Positions 53,986-64,000 of a DNA stretch of 64,000 nt are shown piece after piece (the stretch's first letter is position 1; the number at the start of each line of letters is the position of its first letter). A model generated the notes under the pieces. It was not told the DNA's origin, made no database searches, and was given only the letters and a program-made list of their open reading frames with translations. The DNA comes from Spiroplasma phoeniceum (GTDB lineage Bacteria; Bacillota_I; Bacilli_A; Mycoplasmatales; Mycoplasmataceae): NCBI GenBank assembly GCA_026239495.1, contig CP110830.1, positions 558,001 to 622,000 on the forward strand, given 5' to 3'. A program made the position numbers and the translations under genes.

Positions 53986-54510
53986 ATGAAAAAAATATTA
54001 AGTTTTTTAGGAACAATCACCTTAATAGGAACAAGTACAACAAGTTTAGTTGCTTGTAATACATCACAAGAATATACAAAAGAAGAATTAGATAAATTAA
54101 AAAAAGAAAACCAAATAAATACAACAAATGAAACTATTAAAAACAATTTAGAATGAATAGCACCACAAGAAAAACCATTTAATACGGTTGATAATAAATG
54201 TTATTATGTATTATGGCGTGGTGATAAAAATGAAAAATGATATTTAAGTAATTTTAATAATAATACAAAATTAGAGGGTGGAAAAGAAAAAAAAATTTAT
54301 AAATTAAATAATTCTATATTATCATTATACTTTTATATGGGTGCTAGTTTTTCAGTTTTAACAACATATATTTCTTCAGAAAATATAAAAATTCCTTGAA
54401 GTAGTAAAAATGATTATATTAAATCAGTTTATCGTTGAAATGACGAAGAAAAAAAATTACCTAAATTAATTGCCGGTAATAACGGTAATGTAAAAATTAA
54501 TGGAGAATAA
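53986..54510 (+). CDS. Cassette lipoprotein (RIP locus)
   Basis: 174 residues, MKKILSFLGTITLIGTS, lipobox LVAC. PFNTVDNKCYYVLWRGDKN and KNDYIKSVYRWNDEEKKLPK mark the same family as the proteins at 16629, 25581 and 37970. Second gene of the RIP operon. Role unknown; its constant pairing with different toxins is the main clue. Confidence 0.8.
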
Positions 54511-54541
54511 AAAAACAAAGTGCATTGAGCACTTTTTCTAT
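54511..54541. terminator. Bidirectional terminator after the RIP cassette
   Basis: AAAGTGC - ATTGA - GCACTTTTTC with an A-rich left flank, between the lipoprotein and the converging virion gene. Confidence 0.8.
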
Positions 54542-57500
54542 TTATCTTGGATTTATTGTAATTTTAACAGGACTATCACTATCATTTCTAATATCTAAAA
54601 CATTTTGATTATTAATATTTATTGTAATATTTTTATTATTACCTGCATAACTTAAATTAATTTGAGCCAACAATCATAACTGAGCAAACAATACTTTTGA
54701 AAATCTAATTTTTAATTTAACATCATTAGTATAATATGCTTGTAAATATGTTTCTTTAATTTTCTCATTATCATTATTAGATAATTTTGTTGTTTGAAGT
54801 AAAAAATTAATTGCCCCACTTTTTTCTGTATAATAAATGCTTTTATAATTTCCACTAGATAAACCATTAGTATGGGCAGTAGCGAATTTTTGAATAACAT
54901 TCGCTTTTATATTATCGGTATATAAAGTTATTGTATTATCAAAATTAATATTATCAGTTTGTGATAATCCTTCCCTTTTTAAAGTTATATTAGACAATAA
55001 ACCACTATTAAAATCGCAACCATAACGACCACCCAATAGATTAATATCTCTATCAGGAATAAAATTTTCTATTTCAGGTGGTCCACATTCAACTTGTAAA
55101 TTACTTAGATTACTTATTTCAATAGTTTTATAAACACTAATAAATTTATCTATACTTTGAATTGTTGGGTCAATTTGTTTTAAATCAATTTCAGTTTCAT
55201 AATAACCCTCATTAAATTCATCAGAAAATAAATTAACAGGAATTCCATAATTTTGTGCTTTCTTGCATTGCGCAGGTGCAGTAATTTTAGTTTTTAATGG
55301 TTTGATTGTATTAGCGTCTCAGATATCTTTTGTATAAGATTTATAGTTGTATGGTACTGGTGGTAAAACATATTGTGGGTAATTAAATGTTGGTATTTCA
55401 TAATCATGTGGTAATAAGAAACTAGTTTTATAATTAGTTGTCACATCGCGTAAATAATTATTTAATACACTTTTTGTTTTACCACGAAAACTCCATACTG
55501 ACAATCGTAAATAATCTTCTTCATTATTAGTATATGGGTTATCAGCATAAAAGATAATTTCAAAATTACCTTTATATAATGCTTGGATTGAAAACATATC
55601 AATTATATAACTACAATTTGTGCCATCTGGTGTTTGTAAGAATTCACAATTATTATCTTTTTCACTATTACCAACTGGGACTTGGGCATCTACTGCTTTG
55701 GTTTGTTCATTAATTAAATATATGCGATTAGTTTTAGGATTTAATTGTTTTAAATTATATGTTGAATAAACTGTTCTTGTATCTAATGTACCATCAGGAT
55801 GTAAAACATCACCTAATACTTTATCAGTTAATAAAGTTGTAAACCCTAAACTAGTAGCATTTGCTCCAAAGATAGCACCAACTTTATCATTCCCTTGTTC
55901 TCTAAATATTTCAAATGGTAGATAACCTTTACCTTTTGAGTTGTCAGATCAAAAAGCATCATTATAAAAACTATAAACATTAGCACTCATAAAGCCATTA
56001 AGTCATTGAAAATTAGGTCAAGTTTTTTCATCTTGATTAATAACTCAACCTCAGGGAATACCAAATGAAATAAAGTTTAAGAATTTACCAACCCCGCCCG
56101 GAATAGTAAATGGATTAAAAACCAACCTTTGCGTATAGTTTAAAGGTAATACGGTAATTTGGCGATTAATAAAATTATTCATATTTAAAATATCTCAAAC
56201 ATTACAGGAACCCATTTTATTATATTCAATTTGAACTTGCCCTAATGTATTACCAAATTCATCTTTTCTTCTAAAATATGATGATGCTTGGGTACTAATG
56301 ATATTATTAACATCTTCATTTTTTATTTTTACTTTTTCAGGTGGAGTAATCATTCAATCTTTAGACCAGTAAAATTTAGAATCTTTATCTTCTTTATAAA
56401 CATATCTACCAACAGTAGAATTGGATAATGATGTAGTAGTGGGGTCGGTTATAACAATACCTTCACTATTTTTCTGTTTTCAAAAGTCATATCTACTTTC
56501 CATATCTTTTTTTCAATCTTCATAACCTGTTATCATAGTTGGTTGTACCCCTTGAATGTTATATCAACTTACTTCGGGTGATGCATAAGTATTTATTTTA
56601 TCAGGTGGCGCAGGAAACATGTTATACATTAATAAGTCTCTTGAATTCATTACTTTTTTATTAAATTGACCTTTAATAATTGGTCGCCCAATTACCGGCA
56701 TATCAAAAAAGATTGGATTACCATAAAATTTAACTGCCATCGCTCTAACACCTGGGTCTTTTAATAAAATCTCATCTAATTCAACAATACCTTTATTTAG
56801 TTTTTCATCATAAGTTATTTTAGGAAAACAATAACCTTCACCAGGTGCGCTTGTTTGTATAAATTGTCGTACTGATAAACCACTATTACTAATTTTGTCA
56901 TTAATACTTGAAAATGTAATTTCTTGTCATAAAAAACTACCATCATAAGGTGAATAATAATTAATAACATTTGATGGGTATAATCATTGTCTATCTTGGG
57001 GAGCAGAATTAATATTACCACCACCAATATTTAATCCACGGTCATTAAATACAGTATAAAAATTATAATAATCATTAATATTTAATTTATTTACATCTTC
57101 ATCTAAAATTAATAAAGTATATTGTCTTTCAGTTGATTGCTGTGTAAATACTTGTTCAAATTTAGCATCACCGAATTGGATTGAACTTCTATCATCAATC
57201 ATATAAGCATCTCAATATTTACCAACTTTAACTTCTTTTGTATAAAAGTTATCGGCTTTATTATCATTATTAATAAAATAACTTAATTTATATTGCTTTA
57301 AGTATTCTAACATTTTATTAATATCATAAATGTTTTCACCATCAATTAATTTTCAATAAACATTGCTATTTTCATCTTTTAATTTTATCCCAAAAGGCGT
57401 TTCATTATTTGCTCATATTGTTGAGTTAATTGGTTGATTTTTAAAATCATCAATCGTTAATATTTTAATTTCTTCACCTTTATATTTTTGGACTATTTTT

Positions 57501-57748
57501 AAACTACCTTGTCATTGTGCAATAGTACTTTCCATATTATCAAATATTCGTGAATAACTACCATAATCACTTGGTTTAGCATTATTAGGTTTTCAACCTG
57601 TTTCAGTATCAGGAATATATGAACTATAAACATTAAAAGGAAAAACCATTCAATGTCTATTATTTCGTATGTTTTCTCTGATATCTATTAAAGTATAATG
57701 GGCTTGTCTTCTTAATTATTCCATAACACCCGGGTTAATTCTACTCAT
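54542..57748 (-). pseudogene. Large phage virion protein, tail knob or receptor-binding candidate (right copy, one stop)
   Basis: 1,068 codons, closed only at codon 11 (TAA, 57716-57718) where the left copy has GAA (VMEELRR). The left copy has its own, different stop. Reinitiation downstream is possible. Residues 1 to ~890 match the left copy closely; the C-terminal ~180 (from about 55060) are divergent, with GGRYGCDFNSGLLSNITLK in place of VGRTGCSDYLGNLDGVKIE. The divergent end supports a host-contacting tip. Confidence 0.7.
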
Positions 57749-57751
57749 TTT

Positions 57752-59143
57752 TTAATTCTCCTTAATTTCTGTTCTACCTTGTAAAGCATTTTGATTATTA
57801 CCAGTTTCATCATATTCTAGTAATTTGTTATTATGTTCTATTTCTTTGGCTTGCATTTTATCTTGTCATTTTTCTACTTTTTCAAAATATTTTGTTGCTT
57901 CTAATTCATCAATATTATCATATTCAGTAATTGCTCGTATTGGTTCCATTGTACCATTATCTAATCTAGCAGTAATTAATTCATTTTGTCGCATTTGGTC
58001 TACTAAACTAGCACTAACAAAATCAAAACCATAAGGGCGTTCACTAGTGCCATCTCATAAACCATAATATTTTAAAACAGTATCAAACATTTTAGTATAA
58101 TACTGTTTACGATATGCTTGTAAATATGCTTGTTTTTCTAAGTCTTTTGTTTTAGTTAATAATGACTGTGTTTTATTTTGGTCATTATCTGATTTATCAC
58201 CAAATGGACTAGAAAAATGACATGCTAAGTATACTTGCTCAATAATTGATTTTTGGTCTTCTGTATATGTTTCTAAGGTTGGTGTTCCTTGTACTACTTG
58301 TAAAGATTGAGATGATGTCCCATCTGCCGCCGTTTGACCTGATTGAATAAAAATATCATCAAAAATATCTTGATATACTTTTTTATTACCTTTATTGTAA
58401 GCAGCAAGTAAACTATCATCTAATTGACCATATCAATGCGTACGATTTGCTCATCGTTCTTTTGATTTAATATTAAAACTATCTTCTAAATCAAATTGTA
58501 ATTTATAACAATTTGCCATAGTAGGTCATGGATTTAAAGTAGTTGATGTTGATAAAAACAATGGACTAGGTTCATTAATCATTTCTCAGAAAGGTACTAT
58601 ACCTAATTTGTTTTTAAATTCTTGTACTAAAACAGGTTTAACATCATCTTTAATTTGTGTTTTACTTTGACCAACAATTACTTCATTATTTTTAGGTCAA
58701 CCTTTAATAACTATTTTATCTTTGGTACAAATTAAATTTAAAATAAAACCACTATCTGATTGATGATAATTTAATCAAATATCAGCACCTTGTTCAATTT
58801 CGTTTATTTTACTTACACGAGATGTAAAGTTAAATGGATTAATTCATAAATCAATATTGCCATCACTAGTTTCTAATAAACCAAAGATAGTTTTACCGAT
58901 TAAACTTGCTGTTAATTCGTTTTTATCTAATTTCTCTTTTATTTTATAAGTTTCATATCATCAATTTAATTTTTCTAAAATGTCTTTACGATGAGACTTA
59001 AATAAAATATCTTTACCATTTATTAATCGCATTTGATGAAGAGCAATAATATTTGCTAAATTAATTGTTCAATCATAATTATAAAATTTTAAAACACTAT
59101 TAATATCATTTAAGTTTGGTAAACTAGGGAAAGTATTATTCAT
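57752..59143 (-). CDS. Phage portal protein (right copy)
   Basis: 463 residues, same frame structure as 11962-13353. Differs near residues 270-285 (FIQSGQTAADGTSSQSLQV against FVQSSSSTVDGQLSQSLQV) and at a few other sites. No stop seen. It starts within the end of the small gene upstream and ends four bases before the virion gene. Confidence 0.73.
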
Positions 59144-59414
59144 GGTTATTTTGCTCCTTTAATTTTAAGATAAGTGCATAATTAATAATATTTACTGTTA
59201 ATAAATTTGGTTCATTTGCTAAAACTTGTACACATACTTTAACTTTTTGATATTTCTTAATATATTCGTTATATAAATTTAAATTACATATTGCGATATT
59301 ATCTTTTTTTAATTCTTGACAAAGTCTTTTTTTAACTTGTCCACAAACAGACATATAAGGTCTTTTTGCATTTATTACACGCTCATCATGTATTACATAA
59401 ATATCTTTTTTCAT
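59136..59414 (-). CDS. Small phage protein between terL and portal (right copy)
   Basis: 92 residues, a few substitutions from the left copy (AICNLNL for AICKLNL, CVQVLANE for CLQVLSNE). Its ATG shares a base with the terL stop and its end overlaps the portal ATG. That it is conserved at the protein level in two drifting copies argues for a real product. Confidence 0.75.
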   Translation of the reverse strand: MKKDIYVIHDERVINAKRPYMSVCGQVKKRLCQELKKDNIAICNLNLYNEYIKKYQKVKVCVQVLANEPNLLTVNIINYALILKLKEQNNHE

Positions 59415-60874
59415 TAAGTTAATCATTCCCTTTGTTGTCATAATTTATAATCTGCTGAACTATTATGCTTAACCATTGGTACTAATTCAAAGTGTAAAGC
59501 ATAAAAATCACTATCAAATGTATCATCATATAAGTCTAACATTCGTTCTTCTCTTGCATCAGGCTTATCTTCTCATTGAATTAATTCATATTGGGTTTTA
59601 CTTACAGGACATTTTTCTCATAATCATTTTAATTGATTAGTATTTATTAACATTGTAAATGCTTCTACACGATGTTTTATTTTAAACTTCTGCTTTTGTG
59701 CTGGTTTAAAATGCATGTATTGACCAAAAGTATAATTATATTTTTCTCTATTTAAACTTTCTAGTGTTGCATAAGCACTATCATCAACATTAATTGATAT
59801 ACCTTGTTGAATTAAATTAAAGTATTGGTTTAATTGATTGTTGTAAAACTCTAAAATATCTTTTACTTGTTCTAATGGTCCTTTAAATTGTTGAGTAGCA
59901 TTTGAGTGTGTATATTCAGCAACTTTATATGCTTTTTTATCAAATGAATTATATATTCAAAAACTCGCTGCTGTTGTATGTCCTTTGGGGCTAGTGGAGT
60001 TTGCTAAGTCAACACCACCTAATAATTTCGTTGGTTGAATAATATCTGTTGCTTGCATAATATCAATATATCTTGCAAAGATTGAACCACTAGTATTACC
60101 TGGTAAACCTCAACTTCATACTCTTGCTCTTTCAATATCTAATTGTTCTAATCTTAATTGTTCATTAACTTTATCTTGTGGTAATTCATAATTAAGTCTT
60201 CAACTAGAATAATGAATAATAATTTTCATATTTCATTTTTCAATATATTTTATTTGTTCATATTTACTACGCATTATTTCTTCATTAAAAGGTAATAATT
60301 CATTACAATAACCAACAATATATCTTTTTAAACTTTCAGGATTACATGTATTAATTGTTATTTTATTTTGATAACCACGAATAGCAAATTCTAAATCACT
60401 TAAATCTTTTTGTTGAAATTGGTCACATTCTTCTCGTCAATCAATAACTAATTTATATTTATTTAAATCAGCAAATGCTTTTAATTTTTCTTTCCAACTT
60501 GGTGAATGTAAACCTTTACAATATATTTTGCTACCATTTGATAAAGTAAAAGTAAAATTTGATAAATTAATAGTATAAGGAATATGATTTTCATCTAACA
60601 TATTTCATATATTTTGAAATACACTATCTTTTAAATCTTTACTCCAATACATACTAGCAATGATACAAATTGATTCTTTAATTAATAAACTAATTTTTAA
60701 TAATTCACCAAACATTTTAATATTTGATATAGTTTTACCACTATATCGTGTTCCAATTTGATTAATTTCATTAACTAATTCATATTTCTTAGCAAAGGGA
60801 TACTTATTACCAATACTACTATTTTGTAATAACCAATAAGGCGTTTCTAACAAATAAGTAAAATGATTAAGCAT
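59414..60874 (-). CDS. Phage terminase large subunit
   Basis: 486 residues, complete. The N-terminal ATPase carries GTRYSGKTISNIKM (Walker A-like) and a Walker B region ending VIDWREECDQ; the C-terminal nuclease has LLGGVDLANSTSPKGHTTAA and SINVDDSAYA. The enzyme pumps phage DNA into the prohead and cuts it. ATG lies within the end of terS. Reads clean throughout. Confidence 0.87.
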
Positions 60875-61271
60875 TATTATTTTCATTATCATCATTTTTA
60901 ATATCTCTAATATCAGTTTGTAAATTAACAATTATTGGTTGCTGATTATTTAAGTTTAATTCTTTTTCAAGTTCTTTTTCTTGCAGTGAATATTTATGAT
61001 TAAATGCACGCTGTCAATATAATTTAGCACCATCAGGTGATTTCATCATAAAATTAATTATTTCACTTTCAATTCTATCAACTTGTTTTTCAAGTAAAGA
61101 AACTATCTTCTCGCTCGCATAAGTATCATATCGTCATTTACGAGAAAGGTTCAATTTATTGGTTAAATCATTCAAAGTATAGGGAATATTAGGTGATTTA
61201 TTTTGCCAAAATTCATCTATTTTACGATAAAATGTTCGTAAACTTGCTGTTTTTGGATTAAATTCTTTCAT
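60867..61271 (-). CDS. Phage terminase small subunit
   Basis: 134 residues. A helix-turn-helix-like segment (YTLNDLTNKLNLSRKWRYD) is followed by a helical oligomerisation part (VSLLEKQVDRIESEIINFMM), with an acidic Asn-rich tail. Position directly before terL fits TerS, which recognises packaging DNA. Start at AAAGGAGT-ATG spacing. Confidence 0.75.
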
Positions 61272-61354
61272 TTTTTACTCCTTTTTGCATATTAAAATTG
61301 CTATTATCTAAACAATATGATTAAATAAAAGAGTAATAAATAACTGTAAAAATT

Positions 61355-61507
61355 TGGTAGTAAGAAAAAGGTTGAGGTTTTGGTATAAAAAGTATTTTTT
61401 TACTATTATTGATGAATTTAAAACACTAATAAATCAGGATTTTTAAAAATTTATCCAATTATTTTATTTATATTTTTTATAAAACCTCAACTTTTGTAAT
61501 GCTATCA
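61355..61507 (+). repeat. MITE-like element, copy B
   Basis: 153 bp, ends TGGTAGTAAGAAAAAGGTTG and (reverse) TGATAGCATTACAAAAGTTG; AAAATT duplicated at both flanks. Homologous to 9095-9244 over its whole length. Confidence 0.72.
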
Positions 61508-61516
61508 AAAATTTAT

Positions 61517-61542
61517 AAAAGAACTCTCACAAGTTCTTTTTA
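61517..61542 (+). terminator. Hairpin terminator right of the prophage late operon
   Basis: AAAGAACT - CTCACA - AGTTCTTTTT. A second hairpin, AAAAGTAAA - GTAA - TTTACTTTTTT (61570-61592), follows. Both lie in the gene-free stretch 61272-61861. Confidence 0.7.
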
Positions 61543-61590
61543 TTATCTATATTTTACACCAAAATAAAAAAAAGTAAAGTAATTTACTTT

Positions 61591-61616
61591 TTTCAGTTAA
61601 ATTAATTTGCTAATAA
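61591..61616 (+). repeat. Direct repeat bracketing the phage genes, right copy
   Basis: TTTCAGTTAAATTAATTTGC then TAATAA; see the left copy at 33448-33472. Confidence 0.6.
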
Positions 61617-61664
61617 TTAACAATTAAATTATAACACAATAAATAAAAAATAATATTTTTTTTT

Positions 61665-61793
61665 AATTTTGTAGAAAACTCTTGATATTTATAAAAAACC
61701 TTGATTTTATTGACTTTTTACTAAATTACTATTTTTGCAAAAACCTTTATTTGATAAGGGTTTTTGACTCCATCAAGAGTTTTCTACAAAATT
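61665..61793. repeat. 22-bp perfect inverted repeat pair
   Basis: AATTTTGTAGAAAACTCTTG + AT at 61665-61686 and its exact reverse complement at 61772-61793, with 85 bases between, and A/T-rich flanks that also mirror each other. It lies 69 bases before the ISLre2 transposase. Either a small independent element or part of the ISLre2 leader. Confidence 0.65.
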
Positions 61794-61861
61794 AAAATAT
61801 TTTTTTTGCATTTTTATTATTTTTGTGTTAATGTGTAGAACTAAGGAAAGAGGGTAAAAAA

Positions 61862-63202
61862 ATGATAAATATTGATAACAGATTTTTTAAGAATTTTAAT
61901 AATTTTTTAGATAAACAAAGTATTGAAATAATTCAACAAAATTTAGAAGATTGTGATGAATGAATTTTTAAAAATTATAAAATTAATGAAACTTTAAAAG
62001 AATTTAAAGATTATAAAGTAAAAGAAATAAAACCAAGAACATTAACTATTTTAAATGGGAAAATAACTTTTAAAAGAAGAAAATATTATAAAATTAATCC
62101 AGAAACAGGTAAAGAAGAATATATTTTTCCTTTGGATAAACTTTTAGTAATTAAAAAATGACAAAGAATAGATAATTCTGTTAAAGAAAAAATATTATCA
62201 TTTATTGGTAATAAAAAAACATATCAAGATATTTTAGATACTATAGAACATGTAAAAATTTGTATAAAAACAATTTCAAATATTATGAAAAATGAAAAAA
62301 CTGATAAAGAATATTATATTAATAAAACTGATAAAAAAATAAAGGTACCTCATACTTTATATATTCAAATTGATGGAACTTATTTAAAAATGTGAAATGA
62401 AAATAAAAAGGGGAAAGAAAAAATAAAAAAACATAGTATATTTTCAACTGTTCATACTGGTTTTAATAAAACAAAATCAACTAAAAAAAGACCTGTAATT
62501 GCAAATAAATTAGGTGTTATAGAACTAGATAATATTCCAGAATATATTAAAAAAAATAGTAAATTAATTAATTTTGTTAGTAAATTACTTACATTAATTA
62601 CCAGTTATTATGACATTAATGACAATATTGAATTTATGGTATTAGGAGATGGTGCACTTTGAATTAAAAATATGGTAAAATTTATTCAAGAATATTTTCC
62701 TAAAAATAAAGTACATTACACGATAGATAAATTTCACCTTACAAGTAGATTTAAAAAATTATATCCTTATCAAAGTAAAAACAAAGAAAACAGAGAAACG
62801 TACCATAAAGCAGTCGATTATTTTTTTAATGGTAAATATGAAGAATTATTAGAACGCGTAGAAAACAGTGCTTCTTTTATAAAAGAATCAAAAATGAAAT
62901 TCTTAAAAGAGACAATTAAATTAATTAAAAATAATGAAGAAAGTGTCAGAAATCAAACATTATGAAATAATATTGGTTGTCATATTGAGGGTGATATATC
63001 ACATTACTGTAAGGGTGTTTTGGTTAAAAAAGCAACTTATCATGAAAAAACTATTAAAAATAAATTAAATACTAGTATGATGAATTTTAAAAATAAAATT
63101 AATTTATTTAATACTAATGAACCATTAGAAGAAAATAGAATTAATTATTTAGTTAATAATTTTGTAAATAATAGTTTACAATCAAACTTATATTTTTATT
63201 AA
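61862..63202 (+). CDS. ISLre2-family (UPF0236) transposase, complete
   Basis: 446 residues. Family blocks in order: KPRTLTILNGKITFKRRKYY, HTLYIQIDGTYLKMW (first catalytic Asp), EFMVLGDGALWIKN (second), HYTIDKFHLTSRFKK, and C-terminal NNIGCHIEGDISHYCKG. TGA-Trp is used at several sites. AAGGAAAGAGGG precedes the ATG. Intact, unlike the fragments at 7537 and 19302, and therefore a possible active element inside the right prophage arm. The 180 bases after it show no gene. Confidence 0.85.
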
Positions 63203-63383
63203 TTTTATCTAAATAAATTAAATAACTTTAATAAACATGTATTTTTGTCGTGGAAAAATTTAAAAATAATGAAAAAATATATTGACAATAAAATTAAAAG
63301 TAATACAATTTAATTAAGTAAGTGTCATATTATTCCACAATTTCTAAGATATTAATTAAAACCCTTAAATAATACATACAACC

Positions 63384-64000
63384 GATAAAACTATTATTAT
63401 TGATGTTACCGATACCCCAATCCAACGCCCAAAAAAAGACAAAAACAATATTATTCTGGTAAAAAGAAAAAACACACTATTAAAACACAAGTAATTATCG
63501 AACAAGAAACCAAAAAAAATTATTGCAACAAGTTTTTCGCTTGGAAAAAAACATGATTATGCTTTATTTAAAGAATCAAAAATCTCAATTTTAAAAAATA
63601 CCAAATTAATAGTTGATAGTGGTTATCAAGGAATTCAAAAAATTCACAATAATGTTCTAATTCCTACAAAAAAACAAAAAAAACCTTTAAATAAAGTACA
63701 AAAACAACGTAATAGAATAGTTTAAAGAATGAGAATTATTATTGAAAATATTTTTGCTATTCTTAAAAAATTTAAAATTATTACAGAAAAATATCGTAAT
63801 CGAAGAAAACGATTTAGTTTAAGATTTAATTTAATTGCTTCAATTTATAATTTGCAGTTAGCATAGAAGATTTATTTAAAATTAAAGAATTTAAATAATA
63901 AATTCATTTTTTGTTGTGGCAAAATATTAAATTTTTAAATAAAAAATATAATTAATTAAAATTATATTTTTCTATTAGTGTCTTTTTACAAATATTTGCA
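63384..64000 (+). mobile_element. IS427-like element, right half (interrupted by the prophage)
   Basis: Begins GATAAAACTATTATTATTG, continues through the slip site and second frame (IVDSGYQGIQK … FAILKKFKIITEK … IYNLQLA) and runs off the window in the right terminal region. Extra As near 63515 and a TAA at 63722 show decay. It is the partner of the half at 32741-33177; 63384-63391 is the attR candidate. Confidence 0.85.

Overview
The window is AT-rich DNA read with TGA as tryptophan. Many genes only stay open that way, for example the GWSMG nucleophile elbow of the hydrolase at 625-1695. Together with FolD, RbfA, plectrovirus genes and SemiSWEET remnants, this points to a Spiroplasma chromosome of the insect-associated, virus-laden citri/poulsonii type. 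That placement is inferred from gene content, not from a marker gene.

Layout. 1-6.1 kb is ancestral chromosome: the dgkA end, cdd, an alpha/beta hydrolase, a Pr6Pr-type membrane protein split by an insertion sequence, rbfA, folD and a decayed formate-THF ligase. 6.2-10.5 kb is a pile of broken IS30, ISLre2/UPF0236 and IS5 (IS427-like) elements with a small MITE. 10.5-18.2 kb is a truncated late half of a tailed prophage on the + strand (terL 3' part, portal, a 1,080-codon virion gene, toxin-cassette remnant, scaffold 5' end). 19.3-21.9 kb holds ISLre2 debris and a second, unrelated terL pseudogene. 23.2-26.1 kb is a toxin locus: a secreted beta-propeller plus ETX/MTX2-like pore-forming toxin, followed by a lipoprotein. 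26.1-31.3 kb carries minus-strand chimeric and membrane genes. 31.4-32.7 kb holds a candidate structured RNA and two chromosomal pseudogenes.

From 33.2 to 63.4 kb lies a composite prophage inserted into an IS427-like copy, whose halves end at 33177 and resume at 63384 with the octamer GATAAAAC repeated. Early genes run on the + strand (small ORFs, a ~480-nt GC-richer noncoding block, RecT, RuvC-like resolvase). Late genes run on the - strand from 61.3 back to 46.7 kb (terS, terL, portal, large virion protein, scaffold, capsid, connector/tail candidates, membrane proteins). A complete ~8.56-kb plectrovirus sits inside the resolvase gene between 15-bp direct repeats, and an IS427-like copy sits in the next gene.

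The most interesting system is a toxin cassette seen three times (17.1-17.8, 23.2-26.1 and 52.3-54.5 kb). Each copy has a promoter whose 17-bp spacer is almost entirely a TA-dinucleotide tract, an inverted repeat in the leader, a secreted protein with a shared signal peptide, and a downstream lipoprotein. The payload differs: a ribosome-inactivating protein (RIP) with all five catalytic-site residues at canonical spacing in the intact prophage, an aerolysin-fold toxin in the middle locus, and a deletion derivative lacking the RIP domain in the left prophage. In both prophage copies the cassette lies antisense between the virion gene and the scaffold gene, as phage cargo does. The lipoproteins in turn share near-exact modules with plectrovirus ORF1-type proteins, suggesting exchange between the two viruses and the cargo.
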